In this document: piece after piece, positions 1 to 8,896 of the stretch
Numbering within the stretch: the first letter of the stretch is position 1
Layout: every line of letters starts with the position of its first letter
DNA from: Blastomyces gilchristii SLH14081
Lineage: Eukaryota; Ascomycota; Eurotiomycetes; Onygenales; Ajellomycetaceae
NCBI RefSeq assembly: GCF_000003855.2
Contig: NW_003101671.1
Span: forward strand, 752,890-767,474
Length of the DNA stretch: 14,585 nt
Reading direction: 5' to 3'
Made by a program: the position numbers and the translations under genes
The notes under the pieces: generated by a model
What the model was told of the DNA's origin: nothing
Seen by the model: the letters and a program-made list of their open reading frames with translations, nothing else
Databases searched by the model: none

Positions 1-807
1 TTTCAGTCAGCTTTTTCAAAGTTAACCTGATTAGAGAGAAGAGAGTTTCACTCATTTATCTTCACTTAGTTCAATATTAAATTGAATAATCTCATGATCT
101 GATTCTGATGTCTCATTTGAATTAATAAATCAGTTTACAAGTCTTTTTTTCATTAGATTTTATAATATGAAGATTAGATTTATAATAGATTTCTGTTTCA
201 TATCTTTTCTAAAGAATGTTTGTTGATCAGACTTATTAATTAAATCTATTAAATGCTTAAAGATTCATTTAATCAGATTATCAGCTCTCACTACTCTCTT
301 ACATTCTGAATTTCATCAGAGATGATGTGTATTGAAATCTCCTGCAATTATAGAGTTTCTTGATGAAGTTATATTCAGAAATTCTTTAACAATTATTCAG
401 ATATTGTTATTTTTCTTCAATGACTTTTCATTATAGATATTTATGAGCTGTATAGTATCAAACTCATTTTCTTTATCTATAATATCACTCACCAGAATAT
501 CAGGGTCAGACATGATATTAAATCTTAGATTAAATTAATATCTTGATCTCTTTCTTTTATAGATCACTACTCTTGACTTTATCTCAGACTTTTGAGGTAG
601 AAAGCAGTAGTAGCTTAAATGAGAAATAATGTAATTTTACTCAGCATCAAAATTCAGTTCCTCAAGTAGTATAAAATCAACTTTTTATTCAAATGTAATT
701 TGAAGATAAGAATAAATATAATTTGAGTTTCTATTCACATTATTTTGAATAAATATGATTTTTGAAGAGTTTTTAAACTGTTTTTGTTATTTTTATTGTA
801 TATTCAT
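1..807 (-). pseudogene. Tad1-like LINE, left copy: 5' part of ORF2 (endonuclease domain)
   Basis: This is the start of the pol-like ORF2 of a non-LTR retrotransposon, encoding the apurinic-like endonuclease that nicks target DNA. Reading from the ATG at 807, one frame gives recognisable endonuclease blocks: an N-terminal stretch with VDFILL, a middle block around KSRVVIYKRKRSR, the catalytic-site block AGDFNTHH (near 330-345) followed by two TGA codons where the family has WW, and a C-terminal SDHEIIQF. About a dozen in-frame stops (TAA, TGA) sit where Gln or Trp is expected, so the gene is dead by substitution. A small deletion in a run near position 45 probably shifts the frame just before the window edge. 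The same segment recurs at 13797-14585 as a second LINE copy. The family call is confident. The reverse transcriptase of this copy lies outside the window. Confidence 0.88.
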
Positions 808-836
808 ACTAAAAGAGAGTAGAGATAGAGTAGAAT

Positions 837-2438
837 CTAATCACTATCATCAGATAGTAGATTATAACTATTTTGAAAAGTAGAGATCTCAACTGCTTGT
901 ATTATATCTAGTTTATTATCAGAGTCATTTCTCAATTCTCTAATCTTAACAGAAGTTTGAGAATTTAAATTCTGTTTACATTTAGCAGGAGAATTGAAGT
1001 TTGAAGATTTAGATAGTTAAGAGTTTCTTCTTTTTGAGCTTACAGTTGTAAGTCTACTGACTTGACTCTTCTCTTCAGTTCTAGATTGACTTTGAGCTTT
1101 ATCTTTTCTCCAGTTCTTTTGAGTTCTAGAAGTAAATATACATTCTTTTGAGCTAGATGCATGTTTTTCTTTGCAATTAGAGCACTTAAGCAGAGTGTGT
1201 TAACATATTTCATCTCTTTTTAAGCATGTTTCACATTTATACTCACTAGTTTTGTAATCTCTGGCACAGAATGCACATTTTGAGTCTCTAAAATATAAGA
1301 TTGTAAAGTGTTTATATCTTTGACAGTTTGAACACTGTGTTTGAGCTTTGAGATTCATTCTTGAGTCTTTGTATTCATGAACTCTTATTTTCAAATCTGC
1401 TACTCTTACTTCAGAGATCTTTGACTGTTCAAGTGTTTTTATATATACTAGAACAGAGACATTTCTCCTGCTTTGTCTGAACTCAATTGAATTTAGTTAT
1501 ACAGGCTTCTTTCTCAGTTGAATAGAGTTGTATTCTTTCAATTTATTTTTGAGAAGTAGCATTTCTTCTTCACAGTCAAAAATTTCAACTGAAATATCAT
1601 GAAGAATGAATTTGTCTCACTTTTCATCTCTTTCAGATAGAATTATTGTGTTTAATAAAGATTCTAGTGCTGACTTTCAGAGATTCTCATTCTGAATAAG
1701 GAATTCAGCACTGAATTCAGGTATTATAGTCAGAATGATGAAGTTTCTAAAGAATGATGACTCAATTGAAGTTATAACTGATTTTTAAACTTTAATATCA
1801 GTTATCAACTGAGAAAAGAACTGCTGATTAATTTCATTTCTGATTCTGAAAATGAGATTTGAGTTTAGCTTGTTTCTTTGCAGAATATTCTGATTTGAGA
1901 CTTTGAGAATAAGTCTTCTATTTATGAAAATTTGAAAGTTTTTCTCTTTTTGCATTTTCTTTTTCACTTTTCTATGAATAGAGATATGAACAGTATTCTT
2001 CTCAGTTTTCTCAGGATTTTGAGCAGGTTTTGAGACAGCAGGTTTAAAGACAGCAGATTCAGCTACTTGAGCATATGTTTTCTTCTGATTTAAAGAAGAA
2101 GAAGAAGTAGAAAAAAAAGAAGAAGAGTAAGATAAAGAGTCAGTGATTGTACAAGAAATTTTCAATGTTTTTTAAACTGTGTTTGAGATTTCAAGTTTGA
2201 ACTTGATCATCTTCTGTAGTTATCTAGCCTGAGCATGAAGAATTAACAGAACTTCTTCATTCATCTCACTCAGACACTGCTTTTCAAGAATCTTGCTTAC
2301 TTTTTCAAGTTTCTGTATTTCAAGAACTTGTTATTTCTCTATTTCTTCTTTCTTTCTTCTCTTCAGAATTTCAATCTCAGGAATAGCATTTGAGAAAGCA
2401 ACTTTTTCCACATCAACTGAGTGTATTTTTGAACTCAT
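837..2438 (-). pseudogene. Tad1-like LINE, left copy: ORF1 (gag-like RNA-binding protein)
   Basis: This is ORF1 of the same LINE, a gag-like protein expected to bind the element RNA. It runs in a single frame from ATG at 2438 to TAG at 837-839 (about 533 codons) with roughly nine internal stops and no frameshift. The N-terminal 90 residues are charged and Lys/Glu-rich, probably coiled coil. A Ser-rich linker follows (SYSSSFFSTSSSS), then a basic central region, then a Cys-rich segment at about 1340-1140. That segment holds remains of three zinc knuckles: CSNCQRYKH, CAFCARDY and the best preserved CSNCKEKHASSSKEC. Several expected zinc ligands read as Tyr (Cys or His to Tyr, i.e. G-to-A or C-to-T). 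ORF2 begins 30 bases downstream in another frame, the usual Tad1 arrangement. Alternative: the final TAG may itself be a mutated CAG, making the original ORF1 slightly longer. Confidence 0.85.
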
Positions 2439-3060
2439 TGTTCTCACTCAATGAAAAGTTGATCAGACTGTTTCAATTGAGATATTTCTAAGTCTGTTTT
2501 CAATTGAAAAGTTAGTCTGACTGTTTCAAAAGAAGAATAAAAGACTTTTATGTATAAAATACCTGATTTTTTTCACACTAGTTCAGTAACTAGGTTAGAT
2601 TTTTGAAGAGAATCTAATAAACTAAAATTGATTTTTGAGATAAATCAATAAAATCTTTACAATCTCTTTCTTAAGATACAGTGAGAAAGAGTATGATATC
2701 AATTAATAATGAATCAGATGATATGACAGTTTTTGAGAGAAAAACTGATAAAAAATAAATCAATTTTTTGCACAGAAATTGATTAAAACTATTCAATTTT
2801 ATTCTAAATTATTCAATTCTTCTCACACAACAAGTGTGCAACTCAAATCAGTTAATAAAGAGTGTAAAAAAGAATTAAGTATTAATGAAAGCTCTTCAGT
2901 CACTGAAAAAGTAATTCTTACTTAAAAGAATATAAAATTATGATAGAAAACAGCTCTGTTTTTTATTCTTTGTAAGAATATTGTGTAAAATTCAGAGAAA
3001 AACACCTTACTTTTTCAAGAGAAGTAAAAAACTATTTCTAAGATCTTTTTTTTTTGCATT
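2439..3060 (-). other. LINE upstream region with serial short hairpins, non-coding
   Basis: No reading frame of substance is visible here. The stretch lies directly upstream of LINE ORF1, so it is probably the LINE 5' untranslated/promoter region, although its outer boundary is not defined. Immediately before the ORF1 ATG are degenerate repeats of a motif like GTCTGACTGTTTCAA (2453-2482, 2489-2510, 2506-2535), which could be a promoter monomer. Beyond that lies a run of perfect short inverted repeats at 2546-2559, 2578-2593, 2595-2617, 2627-2649, 2664-2691, 2727-2747, 2758-2784, 2824-2838, 2914-2931, 2947-2962 and 3007-3027. Stems are 5 to 9 bp and loops 2 to 12 nt. AT-rich DNA yields some such hairpins by chance, so the role is unknown. 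Confidence 0.5.
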
Positions 3061-3062
3061 AA

Positions 3063-3201
3063 CTGCTGCAGAAGAATGAGATAGAAACTGCTAAGATATA
3101 CACTACTGTATATTCTCTATCAAGACTTTCTCTCTTCAGGGTCTTGATATTATAGAGAATATAAGTCTGTTTCTATATAATAATATAAATATTGTCAGCA
3201 G
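3063..3201. repeat. Imperfect ~140-bp palindrome
   Basis: This is a nested inverted repeat centred near 3133. The outermost pair is CTGCTG (3063-3068) with CAGCAG (3196-3201). A middle pair is ATAGAAAC (3081-3088) with GTTTCTAT (3169-3176). The core arms are 3108-3127 and 3141-3163, matching apart from a 5-nt insertion in the right arm, around a loop rich in TTTCTCTCTTCAGG. The shared centre of all three pairs argues against coincidence. It may be a relic foldback element or a structured part of the LINE leader. Further small inverted repeats follow at 3281-3290/3325-3334 and 3337-3368. Confidence 0.55.
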
Positions 3202-3605
3202 AATGTAGAGAAACTGGTTATTTATATCTCAAAATAGAAGACTTTGTCAATGATTATATCAATATAGAGTTAATTTTCAAATTCAATAGAAATCTAGTGT
3301 TACTGTTCTCAATCTCTTACAGAATCTATTGAATATTGAGATATTAAAGCTAGATTTAATATATCTCACTGTGCAGGGATCAAAGGCTCAGTCAGATCTT
3401 GAGATATACTGATTTTATAGTTGTTGATGTGCTGTTGACTCATTGTCTGCTGATTATGTATTAAATGCTGTTGCTGAGGTTTCTTTTTGTATTGTTCTGT
3501 CAGGGATGAGCCAGATTGAGAGAGGTAGTACAAGGGTGAGACTTGGTGTTGAAGTCTAGATACACTGACAACAGACTGTGAAGATTGCACTTCAGAAGAG
3601 TCCAT
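3202..3605. other. Unassigned mutated sequence with one Gln/Ser-rich minus-strand frame
   Basis: This AT-rich, mutated sequence holds one open minus-strand frame (3605 down to 3366). It encodes a 79-residue Gln/Ser-rich peptide beginning MDSSEVQSSQ, with a QQQ-rich middle. It has no recognisable domain and could be the end of a decayed gene or chance. Part of the DNA (3451-3557) is a diverged copy of 3606-3712. An 8-bp inverted repeat ATATCTCA/TGAGATAT lies at 3361-3368 and 3400-3407. I do not call a gene. Confidence 0.3.
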
Positions 3606-3712
3606 TGATTATGTGCTTGATATTATCACTGAGGTATCTTTCTGTATTTTTCTGCCGGGGATGGGCCAGATTGGGAAGGGCAATACAAGAGTGAGACTTG
3701 GTGTTGATGTTT
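3451..3712. repeat. Two-copy direct repeat, offset 155 bp
   Basis: Positions 3451-3557 and 3606-3712 align at a constant offset of 155. Shared landmarks are TGATTATGT at the left, CTGAGGT, GGGATG[A/G]GCCAGATTG and GTGAGACTTGGTGTTGA at the right. The differences are mainly G/A and C/T. The left copy lies in mutated sequence and the right copy at the edge of the spared island. Similarity fades beyond position 3557/3712. Confidence 0.75.
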
Positions 3713-4124
3713 TGAAATATCAAAGATGGACAGGGTTTTCGCGGAGGTCGCTCCTCAGATATCTTCACAACTACAGGTCAGGGATCTTCCAAAATCAAGA
3801 AGATTGGTGCATATGGCTAGGTCTCTTCACCTTACAATTTGTATGGCACTTTGGCCCGGGGTTGTGGTGTGGTAGGGGAGAACAGGGGATAATCCTACAC
3901 AGGAGTTTCAAACAACGTCCAGTTCACATTTGGCTGGATAACTCCACCACCACACGGGGTATGCGGTCAGCGATGGGGTCAGAATGCTTGTATGATTGAG
4001 GGCTTTTCGATGGATCTATCGGCGGGTTCTTATTCGAAAAATCGAGCGAGTTCGTGGTGGAGCGGTTGTCTCGCTCTTTGGAACTTGAACTTGTATACAT
4101 TGATTGCAACTGAAAATCAGGCAA
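3606..4124. other. GC-richer, little-mutated island of unknown origin
   Basis: Base composition changes here from the AT-rich background to near-balanced sequence with intact CpG and CC/GG (GCGGAGGTCGC, GGCCCGGGG, ATCGGCGGG). Both strands are partly open. The longest frames are plus 3613-3999 (128 codons) and minus 4124-3924 (66 codons, Ser/Asn-rich). The plus frame resumes after one stop as GLFDGSIGGFLFEKSSEF, up to about 4120. None of these resembles a family I know, and the two strands overlap, so at most one is real. The island could be a fragment of host DNA or of a mobile element that was single-copy when the mutation process acted. I do not assign a product. Confidence 0.45.
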
Positions 4125-4695
4125 AACTATATGCTTATAAAACTGAATTTGACTGCTATCTTCAAGATAATCTGATAAATTTACACATCAAATCAATTCT
4201 AGAGTTATAAAAAATTGTTAAGAGTACATATTCAACTGTTGCACTGATGACATGTGATATTCTGATAATTTCATTGACAGAGATGAAAATGAAGTGAAAG
4301 TTCAACTCAAGTTGAGATATTTATCACTATCACTGAGAACAATTACAAGAAGAAACAATCAAGAAACTCATGATTATAAAACATGAAATTATCAGACAGT
4401 TTAATATCTCTAATCACAGTATATCAGAGAAGTGTAGTTTTCATGAGAAAGTGAAGAATAAACTTGTACAAGAATGTATTTAGTTGTTTCATGAGCATTA
4501 TCAATAATTGTTATCAAATTCTGATTATATAAGCAATCACTGAATGAACTGAATAGAACTGATTTTAATCTTCAGTTTCAGTCTTATTCTGATTTTGAAA
4601 GAATGATCATCTTTCACAGTTTATTCTGAGAAATTACTCTCATTTCACTGTTCTTGAATTAAATCTGGTCATTTTTCACACCATTTCTCTCAGAA
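4125..4695. other. Unassigned AT-rich stretch with a 14-bp inverted repeat
   Basis: No coding region can be supported here. The mutated base composition returns. The clearest structure is a perfect 14-bp inverted repeat: TCTGATAATTTCAT at 4261-4274 and its complement at 4383-4396, about 108 bp apart. A looser outer pair is TGTGAT (4253-4258) with ATCACA (4413-4418). A perfect 10-bp palindrome CTTGTACAAG lies at 4463-4472. The rightmost part (about 4640-4695) may belong to the MITE-like element ending at 4812. Confidence 0.4.
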
Positions 4696-4812
4696 ATGGT
4701 CCATTTTCAGATTTTTTTGAGGCTTGGTCCTGGTGGGACTCATGTCAAGAAATGTATGAGATCAGACCAAATGGGATCAAATGTGAAATTCATGGTCCCG
4801 CCGGCCAGTCTA
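4696..4812 (-). mobile_element. MITE fragment, divergent member of the 506-bp family (inverted)
   Basis: Read on the minus strand from 4812, this begins TAGACTGGCCGGCGGGACC and follows the left end of the complete 506-bp elements for about 110 bases, including CATACATTTCTTGAC. Similarity weakens after that, so the interior belongs to a different subfamily or is rearranged. The left boundary is uncertain, and no matching opposite end or target duplication was found; the expected duplicate of ACGAGGAG (4813-4820) is missing. It abuts the gag frame at 4813, which suggests insertion into the gypsy gag. Unlike other copies it is little mutated. Confidence 0.7.
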
Positions 4813-5087
4813 ACGAGGAGGCATATAGGTCGATCGGCAGTTGGAAGCAAGAAGAGGTCAGAAGCATCAAAATATGCGGGAGCATCTAAGCGTTCTTTGA
4901 GCGCTTTTGTATTCGATTCTGTAGGTGTTGGAATTGCATGGGTTAATTGTTGAATCTCTTCATATTGAAGTTGTTGAGTCACGTGCATGTCTGCTATCTG
5001 TTGCTGTTATAATTTCAACATTGCTCAGAGCCACTGTGGTATCATGTCTATGCTCGCGCTTGAGGGTTTCATATTATCATTAGACAT
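4813..5087 (-). pseudogene. Gypsy-type gag, N-terminal fragment
   Basis: From ATG at 5087 one frame runs to the MITE junction at 4812. It encodes a hydrophilic Gln-rich N terminus (QWL, QQQIADM, QQLQYEEIQQL) followed by the block KALKERLDAPAYFDASDL. That block resembles the start of the structured gag domain of fungal gypsy elements (ERL-P-P-FDGSDL...). Two in-frame stops, TGA after QWL and TAA before QQQ, fit mutated CGA and CAA. The rest of gag and all of pol are missing beyond the MITE insertion. The fragment lies just downstream of an LTR in the same orientation, as expected. The gypsy assignment rests on this short motif and on position, so it is moderately supported. Confidence 0.6.
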
Positions 5088-5224
5088 GGTTATATCAATC
5101 ATCGGATGTATGATATCTGTGAAATCTGAAGAAGTGTAATTGTATTCTCATATGTCTGAGTGTCAGAACTCTCAGGTCTTTCACTGACATTCTCTTGTAA
5201 GATCTTATTCTCTTTGTAAGATCT

Positions 5225-5746
5225 TGTTACAGGGCTAGAGTGACTGATGAGCAAGCTTCTATCTAAGAACTCAGTGTTCACTTAACTGTTTGACTGCTTC
5301 TCTATTTCTTACACATTGTTACATATTTGAATATTTCTCAATGAATAATTGTTTCTAATGAGGAGACAATATGTGAATAATTGTTTTCTAATAAGAAGAC
5401 AATTAACATTTTTCTAGTGTAAGAGGTCTACACTGAATAGATCAGTATAATATATAGGTCTTATATAATAAAGAGAAAAATGTTAAAGAAGAAAAAGAAA
5501 GAGAAAGTGTAGAAATCAGCAATCAGAGTGAATATTTATACACATATATAGTAGTGTACATAGTGAAGCTTCGGAGTGGAAGAATCTATACATGTTCATG
5601 ACAGGTGAGAATCAGTGATTGAGAATGACTGAGAATTGAAGTGTATGTGTTTGATAGTGAAATGAAAGAATCTATGAAGTGAAGCGGAAGAATCTATGAA
5701 GTGTAACGGAATAGTCTATATGATTGATCAGGCGCAGCTCATCACA
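5225..5746 (-). repeat. Gypsy long terminal repeat (5' LTR, minus strand)
   Basis: On the minus strand the sequence starts TGTGATGAGCTGCGCC at 5746 and may end CCTGTAACA at about 5225, giving the usual TG...CA ends and a length near 520 bp. The outer junction is sharp, because the sequence to its right (from 5747) is MITE. The inner end is less certain: two nearby CTTACA sites (about 5190-5215) are alternatives. The LTR is mostly mutated but retains two 22-bp tandem repeats near its start. The matching 3' LTR was not found to the left, so the element is truncated. Confidence 0.55.
5666..5709. repeat. Two tandem 22-bp repeats inside the LTR
   Basis: The unit AAGAATCTATGAAGTG followed by AAGCGG or TAACGG occurs at 5666-5687 and 5688-5709, with degenerate further copies at 5711-5725 and near 5570-5590 (GGAAGAATCTATACATG). 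It lies in what would be the U3 part of the LTR, where short repeats often bind transcription factors. That role is inferred from position only. Confidence 0.65.
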
Positions 5747-5835
5747 TAAAACCATGTAATGAGATCAGTTGAATTGATAATAAGACTATTAAAAAATCTG
5801 GTTCTGATCTCAGACACAGTTACATAATTAGTCTA
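5747..5835 (+). mobile_element. MITE fragment: right 89 bp of a 506-bp family copy
   Basis: The sequence AAAACCATGTAATGAGATCAG through TTAGTCTA matches the right end of the complete MITE at 6541-6625, with C-to-T and G-to-A differences throughout. The element is cut on its left by the gypsy LTR; the first bases TAAAA may be the LTR's 5-bp target duplicate. Its right end at 5835 is followed by ATAACAGA, the presumed 8-bp target site, lying inside the copia integrase. The left remainder of this copy is not present. Confidence 0.82.
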
Positions 5836-8777
5836 ATAACAGATAATATCATCTGAATAAGATGAATATTTCTACTGAAATAAAAGAATGAGATATTGAG
5901 ATATTTACAGATCTTTAATTAATTTATTAAAAATCTGCTGAGTTGTAGCATTGTAATTATTCACTCAGACTGTGAAGAATTGAATTCAAAGACAGTCACA
6001 GTATATATACTCAGTGAAGAAATAAAATAAGAGCTGACTCTCTTTTATACTTCATAGTAAGATGAAGTATTCAAAAAATCAATCAGTTTGATTATTAAGA
6101 AGTTCTAATCACTATTAATTAGACTGGCCGCCGGGACCATGAATTTCACATTTGGTCTCATTTGATCTGGTCTCATACATTTCTTGACGTGAATCCCGCT
6201 GAGACTGACTATTAAAAAAACATGTAAAGTGACTATATATCAGATCTTAAAATGAAATCATGACTTGAAAAAAATGAGAAAGTAGTCTCATTTGGTCCCA
6301 TTTAGTCACATTCTTGGCATAAAGTTACTATTTTTAGACATTTTAAGGTTTTTTTTAGACTATTTTTAATTTTTTAAAAAGTAATGCTTTTTGATAACAC
6401 TTAAATGAGATTTAAAGTCATTTAAAGCAATAAAAATAATTTAAATTGAGAAGTGGAAATCATGGTCTCATTTGAAAAATGTGACAAGAGTAGACAGTAA
6501 GTTTCACTGAGACAGTATGAGACTACTATCTAATGTTAAAACCATGTAATGGGATCAGTCGAATTGGTAATGAAACTATCAAAAAATCTGGTTCTGGTCT
6601 CAGACACGGTCACATGGTCAGTCTACTATTAATAGACTCTTTCACTTCTGAAAAGATATGAGATAAGACAGTTATTACAGTCACAGAGCTGCTTAATTCT
6701 ATGTCAATCTCAATGATATTATATAAGAGCTCTGAAAATACAAAGCTAATTACTCTGTATGAGATCTGACTTGAAGCTCTATCTTCTGCATATAGTATTT
6801 GCTGATGAGATTGTAAAGCATTCTTGAAAATAGTCTTCAAGCTCATTAATAAGATGATATTTCATTTCAAAGAGTTGATTTTTATAAGATATGATGATTT
6901 TATTAATTACAGATTGATGAATCTCTTCAACAGACATTTATATATATTAAAAGACATCATCTTTCAGAAGAATCTTCATCTTATTAATTTATTAATATTG
7001 ACTACTTTACACAATATGAAGACTCTACTCAATACGGTCCGTAAAGCGGCTGCAGTGATTTCTTCAGTGATATCAGATCTATTCACTGCAGCTTATCAAG
7101 AGATTATAGTAATTTCTGATTTATTAATTGATGATCTGTTCATTGATGAGAAAATTCAATCTGAGTGTTCATTATTTCTTATATTCACTAATAATTGATG
7201 AATTGACTATGAAATCTCCGTGAGAATACCTACTTTTTTAGTGCAGAATAAACTAAACTTCTCAGAACTCACAGTTAAATCTGATAATTCTCTAATATTT
7301 ACAAGAGATATTACTACAGTGAGGAAATCTACAGTGAGAAAATCTTTTGTAAGAGATAGTCTTAAAGATCTACTTATCAATTCTAATAGAAGAGAGTTAA
7401 TTACTTAAGAATATTTGCATCTGTTATCTCTGTATCTATCTCTTGAGCTCTTATAATAATCTCAGTATTCTGAGAATGATATGTTTTGCAGATTAATATA
7501 TAATCACTTTTTTAAACACTTAACTATCTGCTGATGAATGAATATATATAAATCAATTCACAGAATTCTGTGAAGACTGTGATAATCTTGTGTATGAGTT
7601 AATACAGAGACTCTACAGTCTTAAGCAAGCAGCACTCTTATAATGTAAGAAGCTGTGAAAAATACTATTATACTCAGACTTCTGTATCAGTCTCTATAAT
7701 ACTGAACTATTTATTCATGATGAAACACAGATCTATATAATTATCTATATAAATAATATTTATCTCTACAGTCTGAAAATTAATAATCTGAACTAAGTCA
7801 AAGCTGAAATCACTGCTAATTATAAGATCAAGAATGTAGAGAATTTCAACTGCTATCTGAGAATGAAGATTAATAGATATTTAACTTTATTCATGTTATT
7901 TTAATCTCTCTTTATAAGAAATCTTTTGAAGAAGTTCTTAATAAATGACTGTTATTCTACATTCACTTCTATGAAGAAGAATATTAATTTTATGAATAAT
8001 GATAAGAAACTAATTATATACACAGCAGAATTTACTCTATAATTCTATCAATTCAGTATCAGATTCCTGCAATTTCTGACAACTAATACACATCTTAATA
8101 TAAGCTTTACTGCAGATTTTCTTGAACAATTCAGCTCTCAGTCTATATCAAAGAACTGAGCTATATTTAAATATACACTTCAATATATAGAGAGTTCAAT
8201 CAATGAGAAGATAATCTATCACAGAGATACTGATATTAAATCTGTAATATATACAGATACTAATTGAGCTGATAAAGATTCAGAATTTCATTCAATCATC
8301 AGTTATATCATCTATATAATAGATGACTCTGTTGTATGATAGAGCTGTTGATAAACTGAGATCTTCAAATCATTAATAGAGACTGAATATATTACATTCT
8401 CCGAGACTGTATATAAGCTGATCTATCTCTGCAAGCTTCTGAAAGATACTGAATTCATTTCATTCTGTCTTAATAATCTAAATGCTGATGATCATCTTAT
8501 TTTCATAATAGTTAATAATCTGACTTATATAATTCATACTGATAATAAGTTCATTATAGAACTATTCTCTTCTGAAGCAATTTCACACTGCTTGAAGTAT
8601 ATAGAGATCTGTTTTTATATTCTTCAGAATCTTATCTACAAGAATGAGATATCTATCTAATATATTCTATCTGCTAAGAACACAGTGAATGAGCTTACTA
8701 AATCACTTAAAACAATGAAATATATACATTGAAAGAAGAATATAAAGAAGATAGAGAAATAGAGAGATAAAAAATAA
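5836..8777 (+). pseudogene. Copia (Ty1-like) pol remnant: integrase, reverse transcriptase, RNase H
   Basis: This is decayed copia polyprotein on the plus strand. The integrase core starts at 5836 with remnants of the DD...W-FLLK block, then HSDCEEL near 5965-5990 (from a DNGGEF-type motif) and YTSQQDEV near 6050. It is interrupted by a complete MITE (6120-6625) and resumes in frame once the MITE and one target duplicate are disregarded. The late integrase YEIW...CKAFLKI and IRYDDFINYRL blocks follow. The reverse transcriptase starts near 7290 (VRDSLKD). It continues through FASVISVSIS, LYSLKQA (7611-7631, normally LYGLKQA) and the active site YINN (7746-7757, normally YVDD). The RNase H motif YTDTN at 8250 is followed by TGA for Trp. 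The final TAA is at 8775. There are many stops and at least two frameshifts (near 7405 and 7503). Gag, protease and the 5' LTR are absent, cut off by the MITE/gypsy insertion. Confidence 0.88.
6112..6633 (+). mobile_element. Complete 506-bp hAT-like MITE (6120-6625) with 8-bp target duplications
   Basis: The element body is 6120-6625, with imperfect terminal inverted repeats TAGACTGGCC / GGTCAGTCTA. It is flanked by perfect direct repeats CTATTAAT at 6112-6119 and 6626-6633. An 8-bp duplication is typical of hAT elements. There is no transposase frame, so it is non-autonomous. The direct motif [G/A]GTCTCATTTG recurs at 6154-6164, 6284-6294 and 6464-6474, with variants at 6169 and 6294-6310. 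These could be transposase-binding sites. It lies in the copia integrase and is only lightly mutated, still holding CpG-rich ends. Confidence 0.88.
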
Positions 8778-8896
8778 TGTATCTTATAACTGATTTTTCA
8801 TTACTACACATTTTTCAGTCATTTTTTATACCTGTACTTGATTTGAAGATGAATTTTATATATAGCATCATGTATAGTTACTCTGATAAGTGAGAG

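Noticed and set aside
2546..3027. Hairpin series as a CRISPR array
   Set aside because: Spacing is irregular, stems differ in sequence and there is no conserved direct repeat.
3613..3999. 128-codon plus-strand ORF as a real gene
   Set aside because: It matches no family I know, competes with an open minus-strand frame, and starts inside a direct repeat. It is kept only as an island description.
4696..4953. 85-codon plus-strand ORF
   Set aside because: It is antisense to the gag fragment and crosses the MITE end.
5099..5281. 60-codon minus-strand ORF between LTR and gag
   Set aside because: It spans the LTR/leader junction and has no recognisable domain; it is most likely chance.
6610..6846. 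78-codon minus-strand ORF
   Set aside because: The plus strand here carries collinear copia integrase motifs (YEIW, CKAFLKI), so this frame is a shadow.
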